Assembly: GCF_003711515.1 (NCBI RefSeq)
Contig: NW_021167082.1
Coordinates: 2,783,691 to 2,847,690, forward strand
DNA from: Sodiomyces alkalinus F11
Taxonomy: Eukaryota > Ascomycota > Sordariomycetes > Glomerellales > Plectosphaerellaceae
Reading direction: 5' to 3'
Length of the DNA: 64,000 bases
The notes under the pieces: model-generated
Databases searched by the model: none
What the model was told of the DNA's origin: nothing
Seen by the model: only the letters and a program-made list of their open reading frames with translations
Translations under genes and position numbers: made by a program
Shown: in pieces, positions 49,701-62,039 of the stretch
How the letters are laid out: every line of letters begins with the position of its first letter
How positions within the stretch are numbered: the stretch's first letter is position 1

Positions 49701-51215
49701 TCACGGCCCTTTTAGGGCGTCCTTAAACCCCACTAACTTATCGTCTAAAGGGGTAGGCTTGCGCCTAACCGCCTTGCCATTATCCTCTATATATACCTGG
49801 CTCTACTTTGTAGTAATAGCCGTTACCCCCATTTACCTACTACCCGCGGATAGCGTTAAAGGATAAAAAGATAGCGGCGTCTTCGCCTTCTACTGCTTCT
49901 TCTTCTTCTTCCCTAATAAAGGAGTCGAGGGCGTTAAAGCCTTCTTCCCCTTCTTCACTAATAAGGCCGGCATTATATCGTTATTATCGGGCATTTTGTA
50001 AGGATCCGGGGGACTCTGGGGACCTTACGGCACGAAGCCTTAAGGTTACGTAGAGCCACCGTAACTAAATATATCGTCGCTTATAAAGCTAACCCCCGCG
50101 GGGGCTAAGGCGGACCCTAAGGGTATAGGTATATTACCTTCCACGGCCTAAGCCTAGGCCAGGTTAAGAGTAGCTATCTGCTTAAAAGTAGTGGCCGTAC
50201 GTTCCTAAGCCGTAAGGTCGCGCTAATATAACGCTAAGCGTTACTACTCGATATTAAGCCGCTACTACTTAACGGTAAGGCGTTATTACTATAGCCTGAC
50301 GAATTACTTAAGGATCGACTTTATACTATCGAGCCTCTCGTGGATATCTTCCGCTGTTTTCTAGCGGGCGTCGGTAACTTTCTGAGCTTAACGCCGAGTA
50401 GCTATAGCTTCCTCGGTAGATAACCGGTGAACCTCTAATATCGCTTAACCTAAAGCCTCTCTAAGGATAACCTAGTATCGAACTATTATAGCCTAGTACT
50501 ATAAAGGATTAGTAAGGGTACTATATAGGGTTAACGAAGGGATATAGTAATACTTACACGGCGACTCTTATTTAGGCTACCTTTCTTGATAGCGATAACC
50601 AAAACCTTCTATAGCTACTCGGTAGCGTTTTTACCGGTAATAGGGAGCTATTATATATATTAGAAACGGGCCTACGGAGTAGTCTATAAAGGGAGGGACT
50701 ATAGCTATAGGGATAATAGAGAGATATAAAGGGCAATAAAGGCGTATCGGGACGACGACGAAGATATATAACTTACCACACGGCACTTAAGGCTATTATA
50801 CTTAGAGTAATAGTGGCATTTGTTCGTCCGCCGACTATTATTGGTATAGCGGTATATTATGGCCTTAATAGTATGCGTTTTCTCCTTAAAGTTAATCGTT
50901 ATTAACTTACCCGTATAACGTATATAGGGGGACCTTAGATCCCCGCCTATACTGATATCTACTACCTTTTAGCGGGGAGTAACCGACGGCGTAGTAGTCG
51001 ATGTTAAAGGCGTAGCCGTAGTAGGAGTAGGAGGCTCTAACGTAGCAGGCTACGTGGTAGACTGCCTAGTGGACTACGAGGTTAACGCCGTAACCACGAT
51101 CTTAATCCTCTTAGAGGACCGCGTTATACTCGCGAGAGTAGCAATGCGCTTATTATTATTATTATTATCTTCCTAGGAAGGTATAGTGACTACACTATAG
51201 CGCGTGGTTAGCTAG
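49701..51215 (-). pseudogene. Antisense reading frame between pol and 3' LTR of C
   Basis: On the minus strand, two long coding-like blocks with only RIP-type TAG/TAA interruptions are readable. The upstream block (about 51,215-50,775) includes PTPTTATPLTSTTTPSVTPR and DISIGGDLRSPYIRYTGKL. The downstream block (about 50,400-49,701) includes KTAEDIHERLDSIKSILK, a Gln/Leu-rich coiled-coil-like stretch, and ends KLVGFKDALKGP at a TGA (49,703-49,701). TGA is not a typical RIP product of a sense codon, so it is probably the native stop. A GTAAGT at about 50,774 could be an intron donor between the blocks. I do not recognise the protein. Confidence 0.6.
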
Positions 51216-51893
51216 TATTATAGACTAGAGATAGGCTAGGAAGTACTTATAAAACGGTAGTGGATTATTTAATTAATTAGGACTATAAGTCGTTAGTACA
51301 CGATATCCTAGATAGAGCAGAACTTACTAAAAAAGGCAGCACGATCGAAAGATTAAGTATAAAGAAGGAAGAAAGGAATAGAAAGAGGGAATAAGGGAAA
51401 GGTTATAAGATATCCCCTATAGCAGTTATATAGGCACCTATTTTTAGTATAAAGAAGGAAGCTACGAAATTCACGGAAGGAGTAACGTTAGGCCCACGTG
51501 ACACTATAAGAGGGAGTCTTTATAGATAGATTAAAGGGATATCCTAGGTAGATAAAGGGATAAATTCGAAGGCCCGGGAAAGAACCTATCTAGAGCCTAT
51601 TAGGCTCCCGGATAGGATATTGGTTTTTAGTCTCGGGTTAAGGGTAGAGTGGCCTTTATTAGTTTTTGGTTAATAGATTAAAGGGAGGGAGCGTATACCC
51701 GGGTTAAAGCCACGGCTAAGAAGGCTCCGTGTAGGAACCCGTTAGGGGCCTATTAGGGTCCTATCGTGGAAGGCTCTGGTTTAAGGCACCGGGGTTTAGG
51801 AGACGGACTCGGAGACTAGGTTTTCGGAGGAGCCGAGAGGCTCCGGCACGGAAGGGCGCTCCTAAGGACAGGAGTATCCGAGGGAGGTCGCTA

Positions 51894-52245
51894 TATCAGT
51901 TGCCTATAGCAGTAGTTATAATAGGTCCTTAGTATAAACCCATAGGAATCCAGGTATACCTAGTCTAAGACCCCTCGAGGTATAAATAAAGTAAGTTATC
52001 ACACAGTAAATAGGATAATCCCTCGAAGTAAATAAGGCAGCCCTCGAGGAAGTAAATAAATAGTCCTCGAGGAGTAGAGCGTAGCCTTAAGGAGCGAGGG
52101 AGCCTCCCCTTTAAAGAGGGAGGCCAGCGATTAATCTAATTCTTAGGCTACACCCACGTTCTGACCCCGTTATGATCCTATCGTGATCATACCTGGTTCC
52201 TTGCTTGACCCTACCTTCTTACTCTTTGCGACTACCCATTTGATA
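51894..52245 (+). repeat. 3' LTR of Gypsy C
   Basis: 352 bp, same length as the 5' LTR; starts TATCAGTTGCC and ends TTTGATA, followed by the TSD GTTAA. Differences from the 5' copy are mostly transitions. The hairpin is retained with one arm mismatch. Confidence 0.94.
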
Positions 52246-54083
52246 GTTAACGCCTACTAACTAATAACGCGAATAATTAGTCTAACCGCTGATTTTAAGA
52301 TTATCGCTAAGAGAGACTATAGGAACTGGTCTATATAGCTACTAAGGACGCTATAGAACTTATATTAGAAGATAACACTAACGCGGAGCCTAAAAATAAA
52401 TACTATTATTAGGAGAAAGACTCTAAGGGTTCTATAGCGTTATATAATAATAGCGCGGATAATAAGAAAAGTAAATAACTATACTAAGTCGTTAATAGAC
52501 CCGGTTTTATACCTAAGTATTCTAATCTTTACTAAGTACACTAAGAGTATAGTAAATACTATATAAGTATAAGATCTAATGCTAAGACTATTTACTATAA
52601 GAACTATTATTGCTAGCCGTACTTACCGGCGGACTAAGGTAGATAGGACTCTCCCCTAATTAACGGCGCTTTCTAGGAAATACGGGATCCCGCTAAGGGT
52701 CTTTATAAGTATATATACGCCCGGATCTAAGCCTATAGTATACTAACAGGTAAGCTATTTAAAATCTATATTAACTTAGGAGCCTCCTACTATATAATGA
52801 ACTAAGAACTCCTTAGTTAATTTCCCGATAAATATATTAATTCTACTAAACACGCTATTCTATAGGGTATAGGATCGATAAAGACCCTAGGATAGGCTAC
52901 CTTTACCGTGCTAGTTTATGGTATAGTAGGTAAAGATACACGGATAGGCTATTTATATATTAGAGCCTAGGTTATTTCTAGGCTTAATACCAGTCTACTC
53001 CTAGGATAAGAGTTTAATTATCCTAATAGCCTAAATATCCTTGACATGCGAGATACTATTCGTATTAGCGCTTATTAGGATCTCCTAGTATTAGCTTAAG
53101 TATTCGCTAAACGCTTACCGGTCTAGCGGAAGCTTAAATCCGCTAAGAAGACTATAATTCTACCATAGTAGTATAGATTAGTTCCGATTTAGAAGCCGGA
53201 TATTAATATCGACTTTATAGAGTTTACGCCCGATATCGCGGGATCCCTTAATCTACTCTTACAGAATTGGTTAAGTATACTAATCTTTAATACCGGCGAT
53301 TAGCCCTTAGTTATTCCACGAAACGCTAGACTAGGCTATATCGAGCCCTTTGACGTAGACGGTTACTTTTACACCGAACACGATAATATGCGCGATATCT
53401 TAATGAAGCGTATAAACACCGTAGAACCCCTAGTGGAGGCGGCGAAAGGTAATCTCTTCCGAGGGTATATCACGCCTAAGGGGAAACTCGGTATCGTTAA
53501 GAGCCCTAACGCTCCTACGGAGACTATTAAGGAAGGCGTGATAATTTACCGCCGCGAGGGCCGGATTATCCGCTATTTTACTAAGATTATAGAAAAGTAC
53601 CCTAAGGTATAGACCGACTAAGGCGTTATCGATATACCTCCCGAGGAATATATACGGATTCCCTTAGTTAATAGGTAGTATAATTAAAAGATTAGTTAAA
53701 AGATATACCCGCTTAGCCGTAACGATAAGTAGTTCTTAGATAAAACCCTTAACGAGCTTTATAAGTAAGGATATATAGAATAGCTAACTTAGCCTACGCT
53801 TTTTAATATACCTATATTTATCGTATAGCGTACTATAAACGGTAAATATAAGGGCAGGATAATAGTTAACCTTCGCGCCCTAAATAAAGTTACTATCCCC
53901 GACGTATACCCTATACCGTTATAAGATAAGGTTATCCGCCGCCTTTATAGGAAGAAGTTTATTTCCGTGGTTAACGCCAGAGCCTTCTTCTATTAATTTC
54001 CGGTGTATAAGCCGTATCGTAAGCGGTTTACTATCGTCTCGCACTAAGAATAGGAGTATTCTAAGGTCGCTCTTATAGGTTTC
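52246..54083 (+). mobile_element. Gypsy element D, middle segment (protease and start of RT)
   Basis: Continues D after C. The protease is at about 52,755-52,985 (INLGASYSII, where the catalytic DTGAS motif is altered, then LGQEFNYP-like sequence). The RT start at about 53,830-54,083 reads GRIIVNLRALNKVTIPDVYP and ends VALIGF, where element E is inserted after TSD GTTTC. A 74-codon stretch at 53,388-53,612 (linker between protease and RT) has no stop despite RIP. Confidence 0.85.
53388..53612 (+). pseudogene. Stop-free remnant of D pol
   Basis: Reads MRDILMKRINTVEPLVEAAK through RYFTKIIEKYPKV in the same frame as the flanking protease and RT relics. It is part of D pol that by chance lost no CAG/CAA/TGG codon to RIP, not an independent gene. 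Confidence 0.7.
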
Positions 54084-54306
54084 TATAAGAAACTAAGTGG
54101 CATTATAGAGTAATACTATATAGGATCGGAGATACGCTCCGATCACTGAGTATTTAGCGAGACTAAATTACTATATTAGCGTAGAGGGGGAAAAGTCCCC
54201 TTTTCCTCCTTAAGTTAAAGTCTATATAATATACGACTATTAAGTCCGAATAGGATTATCCGTTACGGTGTATCTTTTCCCTAGTATTATAGCCTATTTC
54301 TTAATA
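54084..54306 (+). repeat. 5' LTR of Gypsy E
   Basis: 223 bp with a terminal inverted repeat TATAAGAAA/TTTCTTAATA. Its last 71 bp (54,236-54,306) recur at 58,849-58,919 immediately before the right TSD GTTTC. Confidence 0.85.
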
Positions 54307-56469
54307 AATTCTTTAACTTCTATACCTATAAGGTTACCAGGCCGAAGATACCACTAAAGCGGACTTTATAAAGCACTGCCGACGCCGAGCGGGCGGATAT
54401 ACGCGCATAATAGGAAAAGCCTATTCGAGGTATTAAAAAGCGTTAGGACTATTAGAATAACGATAACGATACGGCCTTATTATTATCCCTTAGTTCGGTA
54501 CGAACACGGATATTATCCGTGGATAGTCGTCCACGGAGGCTTAATATTAAGCGGGTAAAAAGCGCTAAACGGTTAGCGAGCTACGCGTTTTCTGACTATA
54601 TAGGGGAACCGTCCCTAATAACTACTAAGAACCTATTCCCCCTACTAGCGTGTTAGGTATAGTAGTAGTAAGAGTTTAACTAGTAAATATAAAGGCAGAA
54701 TAAGGTTATCCTATAAAGGCTCGTGGAATAACCGGCGATAAAGCGGAAATATAAAAAGCTATTAGTTTATAACTATAAGACGCTAGGGGAGAATACGACT
54801 ATTACTAAGATTAAGGACTAAGTATCTGTGGTTAAGGCCGGGAACCGTTTTTAGGTAAAGGCCCCCGTACTTTAGCTAATTAAATAGACTTTAACTAAGC
54901 TAGAACGCTCTTACTAGATATCGTGGCGTAGCTATAAGCGGAAGCTCTTATCGCCTATATAGGACGACTTTAAGGCATTTATTCGGTAAGAATACCTATC
55001 CCGCGACTTATCGCACTTCTACTACTAGGAGGCGCTATATAAGTTATATATTATCGGCGAGATAACGCTGATAAAGTTATTCGAATAATAAGATAACTAC
55101 TATCGCCTATGAGGGTAAAAGATATATAGTAGCGAAGAATATATATATAATTACTTTCGACGAGTACCCGTATAATTCCGCGATAAACTTCGCGAGTAGT
55201 AAGTTAAGCTTAAAGAGGCTTATAGAGTAGCGTAGGAGGCGTCATTACTTTAGGAGATATACTCCCCGAATAATAGGTCCGATAGCCGGAAAAGGTCCTA
55301 CTCTTACTATTAGAAGGATAACCCGTTATAGAGGGGATAGTATCTATCCGCTAAATAGGGAAAGTACCTTAAAAGGGTAGTAATAAATAATAAAATCTTT
55401 ATCGTCGACGATAATGCCTAACGCCTAAAAGACCTCTAGGTTAGATAAACCCTTTAATAGGGAGTACTATAACTATAGTAAAAAGGGATATCGGTCTAAG
55501 AATTATTATAGTAAAGACTATAATGATAACGGTAAGGGCTTAGCGAAGAAAAGGGCTAATATAAGTAATATCCAGGTTTAGGGGAATTTAGCCCTTAATA
55601 ATAATATACGAATTACTAAGATCTTTAATAGCCCGGGAAACGGATTAGCGTAGTATAGGGGGTAAATAATATATCTATAAAAGCCCCGAAATAGGTTTTA
55701 ATCAGTAAAGTCGCGCGAGGCGTGGTGTATATTATCCGAGAAGGGCGTGAAGTTAAGCTTAGCATTAACCTCGATACGAGTATATAAGTCGATATTATTA
55801 GCCCGGCGTTAGTAGAACGATTAAAGTTATAGCCGTTAGGCGGAATCTAGGCCCCGGCTTTAAGAGGTTTTCATAGCTAAGCGGCGAGTAGTCGTGGAGT
55901 ATACGGCTTAGCTTTTTATTTAGTAGACTCTAAGGGGAGGCCCTGACTCTTAAAGAGAGTATTTATTTACACGGACCGACTAAAGGGGTTAGGTTACTTA
56001 CTATTATCGAATAATAGTATAGGTTAGGAGAGTATCCTAATAGATATGGCTAGCCGAACGTTTAGCTTTAGGCCGCTCTTTACTATAAAACCCGAGGCCT
56101 AGGCCCGGGAGATAGTAAAGTAGAGGGCGAAGGTGTATATTATATACGTTATTATAGCCACCGCTATCACGGATAGCGCCCCGGATATAATAATCCCGTT
56201 AGTAGATAACGATAAACCACGGCCTAAAAGCGTGCGTTTACCTTCTAGTCTATAATAGTTCGAAGATATATTTTCGGAAGACGTAGCGAAGAGACTACCT
56301 TTATTACAAGACGCAGAATATTCTATTAACCTATAAGAGGGGAAGGTGCCCCTATTTAGGCCCTTATACCCGTTATTACCTATATAGCTCAAGGAGCTAA
56401 AATATTATATCGCCGAAGGTATAGCGAGCGGTCGTATTCAGAAATCGACTAGCCTAATAGGGTTATTAG

Positions 56470-56684
56470 TGTAAGCGACTAGTTATAGGTCGTAGCACTA
56501 AGTAAGGTCGTAATAATAGATTATCTAGAATTAAGGAAGGAAGAAGGAAAAAGAAGAAAAGTCTATAGCGCTAGGCTAGCTATAAGGTAACGATAACTTA
56601 GCGATATAGGCCCGTTAACTAAGCGCGTAGTTAGGAAGATCCGGAGTATAGCCGGATCCTTTATATCGGGGTTAACCCGTAACA
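56470..56684 (-). repeat. Left LTR of F (its 3' LTR)
   Basis: 215 bp, TGTAAGCGACTAGTTATAGG...AACCCGTAACA on the plus strand. It directly follows E's interrupted RT relic. Confidence 0.85.
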
Positions 56685-58633
56685 CTATCTCCCCCCTCTC
56701 TCTCCAGGGGTTATATAACCGCGCGTCGCCGTTATAGTTCGGCTCCCCCTTATATCGCGGTAATAAAGAAATAGTCGCGTCCTTTTATCTTACCTCGCCC
56801 TTACCTTAATATTAAAGAAATCTTAGGTCGCCTACTAACCTTTATTTATATATCCGAAATAGTAACGTAGGCCTCCCTCGGCTTACTTTTTAGACCGAGA
56901 CTTCTTTGCCTTTCCGTTATAGTTATCGGATAATACCTACGAACACGGATCCGGTAACTAAATAAGTATCGTGAATAGCTTATACTCTAACGCGTTTTTT
57001 TTGTAGTAAAGTTATATATTTAATCCGGCTACTCCATAGTAAAGCCGTTGATCCTTAGTATAGTATATTATATTATTTTATTCTATTTAGGGCTTCCCGA
57101 GCAATATATCTTAATTAAGCCCGGGTACTATATATACGAATATCCTTTATAGGTAACCGCTAATCTTAAGCTAATAGACGGTAATCTCTATACTATGAAT
57201 AGTCCTAGTAGCTTCCGAGAAGCTATTTAGTAGTCGATTCGTCTTATTGACTAATAGTAATTAGAGTCTTTAGGTAAACTATTTACTTATAAGGGTATAA
57301 TAATTATAACTAGTATTAATAAGGGCGAGGATACGCTGTTTATTTACTTTAGCTATTCTTTTTCCGAGTCGTCCTTATTAGTCGACTTATCCCTGCTCTT
57401 ATCGTGATCCTTCGTGCGAGTCTTTTTAACCTTCCGAACTATATCTAGGTTTTCCTTTAGCTATTTATAATTCCGCGCGATATACCCCTTCTTATTATAA
57501 TTATAGTACGTCTAAGTCTTTTACTTCGCCTTCCTATCGCTAATACGGTTTACTCCGCCTATCTTTATATCGCTATCGCGGTCCTTCTTCGCGGTTATAT
57601 AGTCTTAAGCTTATTTATTATAGTTTTATTCGAACTAATAGCCTTTAAGTTTCCCGGCGATCGTTTATACGCCGTTAACCTATATAGTATAGTAGTTAGT
57701 AGGGATTCGGGCGGAGATAAGTTTATCGATAAGTCGCGAAATAATCGCTCCTTTATAGAATAAGGTCTATACGGTGGCTTCCTATTCGGTATTACCTATA
57801 AGGGCGATTTATCTTTTAAACCGGGGTAGGAAGGTGGTAAATACCTTATCGGTTTATTAACGAATAGTGCGTAAGGCTTAGGCGGCCTATAATTATTTTA
57901 TAGGGTTAAGGTAGGTATAATCGAGATACCCTATAAAGTTATTAGGGTCTATAAGCTTACCCGGCCTATCGCTTTTATAAAAGACTAATATAACCTATTA
58001 TACTTCGGGCCTTAGGTAATTATAGATCGTATACTAAGCTTATATATTATTCTAGAATAAGTCGCTATTAATTATAAGCTTCTACTATATCGTATAGGCC
58101 TATATACTATAATATAATCGCTTTTCTAAAAACTTTGCCTGGCTATTAATAGTCTTATAGCGTATCGCCGTTAAGGTTAGGGCGATTATTATTATTATCG
58201 GCTATAGCGTTAGCGATAAAACCGGTAATAGGGTAGACTTTACTAGTATAAGGATTATCGGGGTCTATAAGGGAGCCGGAATATTTAGATTAAGCGGCGT
58301 TAGGTTCTATAGGGTAGGCGATCCTAGGAGCCAGGCTATAAGCTATTCGACTAACTAGCGTTATCGCTTATTAGCTTTTTCTCTGGCGCGTTATCAGTTC
58401 ATAAAGTAGCGTATTTCCGAGTAATATTCTTATATCGGAGTAAGCCTTAAGTTAATATCGGTATTATTATTCATAGAGAGGGCCTAGCCTTACGTTTAGG
58501 GCTTAGTTATTTTCTTCGAACCATTAGTTTATCCACTCTACGACCTATTTCATTCTAATAGGTTATTAGGCGGTAGCATTAGGATCCTAATCTATTACTA
58601 GCGTAACGCATAAGTATCGCTAAGTTCTAGATA

Positions 58634-58848
58634 TATAAACGACTGGTTATAGGTTATAGCACCAAGTAAGGTCGTAATAATAGATTATCTAAAACTAAGG
58701 AAGGAAGAAGGGAAAAGGAGAAAAGTCTATGGCGTTAGGCTGGCTATAAGATAGCGATAACTTAGCGATATAGGTCCGTTAACTAAGCGCGTAGTTAGGA
58801 AGATCCGGAGTATAGCCGGATCCTCTATATCGGGGTTAACCCGTAACA
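58634..58848 (-). repeat. Right LTR of F (its 5' LTR)
   Basis: 215 bp, TATAAACGACTGGTTATAGG...AACCCGTAACA on the plus strand, directly followed by the 71-bp tail of the E 3' LTR. Confidence 0.85.
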
Positions 58849-58919
58849 ACTATTAAGTCCGAATAGGATTATCCGTTACGGTATATCTTTTCCCTAGTAT
58901 TATAGCCTATTCCTTAATA

Positions 58920-61750
58920 GTTTCCGTAACTCCCCGGCATATATCTAGCGATATATAGATAAGCTTCTTCGGCTATATAAGGATTTCGCTATAGCATATA
59001 TTAATAATATTATCATCGCCTTGGATTCAGAAGATAAGCACGCCGCCTACCTAGAATCCGTTCTATCTCTCTTTAATCGTAAGAGGATCCTTATCTCCCC
59101 TAATAAGTCTTTTATCGTGTACCTATCGGTTTAGCTACTAGGATTCAAAATAAACGCCCTTAGCCTATTAAATACTAAGGAACGCACGGCGGCCCTTTAT
59201 AAGGTATTACCCCTAAAATCTCTCTAAGCTCTTAAATAATAGATTAGTATAATAGGTTAGCTTTAGCACCTTATCCCGTGGTTCTCCTACCGTATCGGCC
59301 TATTATTGCGCCGGAAGACCGCTCTTCTTACTAAGATATAGAAGCTAAGAAAGGATACAGGCTAGGCTTATAAGGCGTATACTAAGCGTGCCGTGGTTAA
59401 GCTAACTATTAAGGAGTTAGCCTCGTTTAAGGATATTACGGATACGCTTACCTTTAATATTTATCTCTTTTACTATAATCCTATACAGATTCTTTTTAGT
59501 TAGCTTAATACCTTTAAGGAATACGACTTTTCTGCTATACTCTTGTAGCTAGCCGATAAATCCGAATAGCTTACTAAGGGAACTATCCGTAAAACTCTAG
59601 TCCGCCTAATACTTTATATTAGTAAGGGGCTTAACGCCACCGAGTAAAAGTACTAGCCGACTAAGCTAAAGATTGCTTATCTTATCTAGGTAGTCCGTAA
59701 GACCCGGACTATTATTTAGTCTACCCGCCAGAATCCGACTAGTATTCTAACGGACTATACGGCTATTATATGTATTATAAAGTCTACGGCGCTAGCTAGC
59801 ACCGATAAGACCCGACTAAATATAAAGTTTATTCTCTCCTCCGAATTCCTTAGCTAGTTTTAACTAGACTACCGCTATATCTTTAGTAAGACGAATATAG
59901 TGGCCGATACCTTATTACGGCTTTTTACCGCGGACGCGGCGGAAGAGGGAGATAATAAGGGAGAGCTTAAAAGGATTTAGTATAATTAAGTAGTCCACTA
60001 TTTTAGCGAGCTAAAAATAGATCCGGATATAAGATAAAGAATTAGCGATAGTTATGTTAACGATTTATAGTAGGCTCCCTTACTTACTTAGGTAAAAGAC
60101 TATTTATCAGCGGTTAAGATTCCTTTCGAGGAGGATAATAGTCTACTATACTATATAGAATAAAACGGTAAACGCCGTCATTATATACTATTCGCCCTAT
60201 ATTAAGAATTTATCCGCGCTGCCTATAATAAACGCTACTACTTCGGCGCTAAGCGTACCTAGTATAACCTTATTAGCTAACTTATTATCCCTAAGTTATA
60301 TAAGGAAGTGGAGTCTTATATCGCTAATTATTAGGTCTACGCTACTAACTAGATAAACCGCTAACGTCCCCTTAGCGAAATATAGTCTATTCTAATACCG
60401 CTAATCTCCTTTTATACTAGTATTATAGACTTTATTATCGGTTTACCCGAGGTTCCCTTAGCTGGTTCTCCTTAGTAAAGGGAAGGCTTCCCTCTATTCG
60501 ACTCGCTCCTAACCGTAACCGATAAGTTTATAAAGGCTACCTTACTTATTCCGGGCTATAGTATATATACCGCTAAGAACTAGGCTTTATTATTTCTCTA
60601 GGCGCTTTAGTTAGGTAACTAAGGTATCCCCCAGTCTATTATCTCTAACTATAACCCTAAATTCCTCTCGGATTTCTAGTAGACGCTCTAGAAGGCTACC
60701 GGTATAACGCTAAGGTTTTCCACGGCGTGGTATCCCCAAACGGACAGCCTATCTAAGCGTAAAAACTAAACGGTTAAGATCTTTATCCGTATATTTCTCG
60801 CCGATAACCCGGATATTCTATAAACTAAGGTAATTATATCGCTATAGTTTAACCTTAATAACGCCTTTAACGAGGTACTTAGCTACGTATTAAATAAAAT
60901 ACTATATGGTATAAAGACTAATAGTCCCCTTAACTTTATCGGTAAAGCTAGTCCCTAAGTCTCCCGCGAGATACTCTAGGAAAACGCTAAACTCGTTATC
61001 GCTATAGCCTAGATGTATATAAAGCGGCTATACGATAACAAGCACTATAATATCCGGTTTATACCAGGCGATCTTATATATATCCGGCTCGGTAACGGAT
61101 ATAATCTACCTGGTAAGCTATCCACGAAAATTGGTTAGTAACGAATAGGTCCGTTTAAGGTAATTAGGTAGGTAACGCGGTTAGTATACTACCTTAACTT
61201 ACCGGGAACGCTTAACGTAAACCTAGTAATTAGTATCGCCTATCTACTACTAGCGAAAGACTTAGGTAAAGACCCGTTCCCCGGCTATATCGTCGACGGA
61301 GGGCTAGTAGATACTAAGGACTAAGATAACGACCGGTAGCATGACTAGTATAAGTATTATAAGGTTAAGGTAATCCTAGATAAGAGAGTTACCCGTAAAG
61401 GATAAGGTTAGCCTCGCACGGAATACTTAGTGCGATAGAAGGGATAGCTAGCTTACTAGATTATATAGATACTATAAGAAGCTATAAAGGCGTAGGAGTT
61501 AATCGATACCTTTAAGGAGAAATAAAAGACCTTAGTTAACCTAAGAATAGCCTTAAAGAAAACGGAGCCTCCGAAGGTCTTATAACTAGGCGACGTTAAA
61601 GAACTAAAGGAAATACGGCATAAACCGAGGGTTACCGAGGTATCTTAAGATACGCTGGGGACACGATATAAGAATATTACAGCTACCCCGAGTAATCCTA
61701 AATATATAGCAGGAATAGGCTTACGACCTATATATACCTTCTATTAACTA
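58920..61750 (+). mobile_element. Gypsy element D, right segment (RT end, RNase H, integrase, chromodomain)
   Basis: Resumes exactly where E interrupted RT, with FRNSPAYI, stop, RYIDKLLRLYKDFA and then YINNIIIALDSEDKHAAYLE (YVDD-type region). RNase H at about 59,440-59,930 (SKTNIVADTLLRL), integrase at about 60,180-61,200 (SIIDFIIGLPEVPLAG, TVTDKFIKATLL) and a chromodomain-like end at about 61,360-61,480 (RTEYLVR, stop, KG). Trp codons of the chromodomain are now stops. D is therefore a chromovirus of a different family from C. Confidence 0.87.
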
Positions 61751-62039
61751 CTATAATAACCACGGTTACCACGGTATTCGGCTAGGTAGTAGAAGAAATA
61801 ATACTATATCTATAATATTCGAGTTTTTTTTCTTCCCTCTTCGCTTCTCTCCTCTCTTCTTTACTACTATAACCTTAATTACTAGTATCGTTAACGTGGT
61901 TTACTAATACTTACTATTCCCCTATCTCGCTTTTTATTATTTAGTAATATATACCTTTTTATTTATTCTATTTATATTACGTAAACTATTACCTCTTATC
62001 TCCTCTATACCGCCCCGATATTTTAGGAGCACCTTATTA

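Larger units (their letters stand above)
43367..52245 (+). mobile_element. Ty3/Gypsy chromovirus C, RIP-inactivated, with antisense frame
   Basis: The element is 8,879 bp with 352-bp LTRs and a perfect TSD GTTAA (43362-43366 and 52246-52250), inserted into D. Plus-strand relics: gag (about 43,830-44,960), protease NGGADINVLDRSLLG (about 45,390), RT (about 46,040-46,660; [20 protein letters not shown] and YTKLDLKDIYYRLRI), RNase H (about 46,870-47,240), integrase (about 47,850-48,760; INFITGLPPVYSA) and a chromodomain (about 48,955-49,095). About 2.8 kb then separates the chromodomain from the 3' LTR, and a minus-strand frame lies in it. RT before INT plus the chromodomain identify a chromovirus. 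RIP stops occur throughout. Confidence 0.94.
56470..58848 (-). mobile_element. Gag-only LTR element F, nested in E
   Basis: Two 215-bp direct repeats, 56,470-56,684 and 58,634-58,848, bound a 1,949-bp interior. On the minus strand the LTR starts TGTTACGGG and ends CGCTTACA or its RIP-changed form. The interior's minus strand reads YYNYNKKGYIARNYK (about 57,520-57,475), a zinc knuckle with Cys changed to Tyr, preceded by other gag-like text. No RT or integrase is present. The flanks do not match (ATTAG on the left, ACTAT on the right), unlike every other LTR element here. Confidence 0.82.
54084..58919 (+). mobile_element. Ty3/Gypsy element E, deleted in pol, containing F
   Basis: Inserted into the RT of D with perfect TSD GTTTC (54079-54083 and 58920-58924). 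The 5' LTR is 54,084-54,306 (223 bp; TATAAGAAA...TTTCTTAATA, ancestrally TGTAAGAAA...). Only the last 71 bp of the 3' LTR remain (58,849-58,919). The gag relic (about 54,330-55,600) has a zinc knuckle at about 55,464-55,515 readable as YNYSKKGYRSKNYYSKD, with Cys replaced by Tyr. The protease region is near 55,750 and the start of RT at about 56,230-56,469 (PLYPLLPI, stop, LKELKYYIAEG). The rest of RT, RNase H, integrase and most of the 3' LTR are missing; F occupies that place. Confidence 0.88.

Noticed and set aside
54236..54306. 71-bp direct repeat with 58,849-58,919 considered as an independent repeat or TSD
   Set aside because: Explained as the end of the E LTR: both copies end at the same base, and the right copy is followed by the E TSD GTTTC.
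56099..56392. 97-codon minus-strand open frame
   Set aside because: It is antisense to the protease-RT linker of E, which reads as Gypsy pol on the plus strand.
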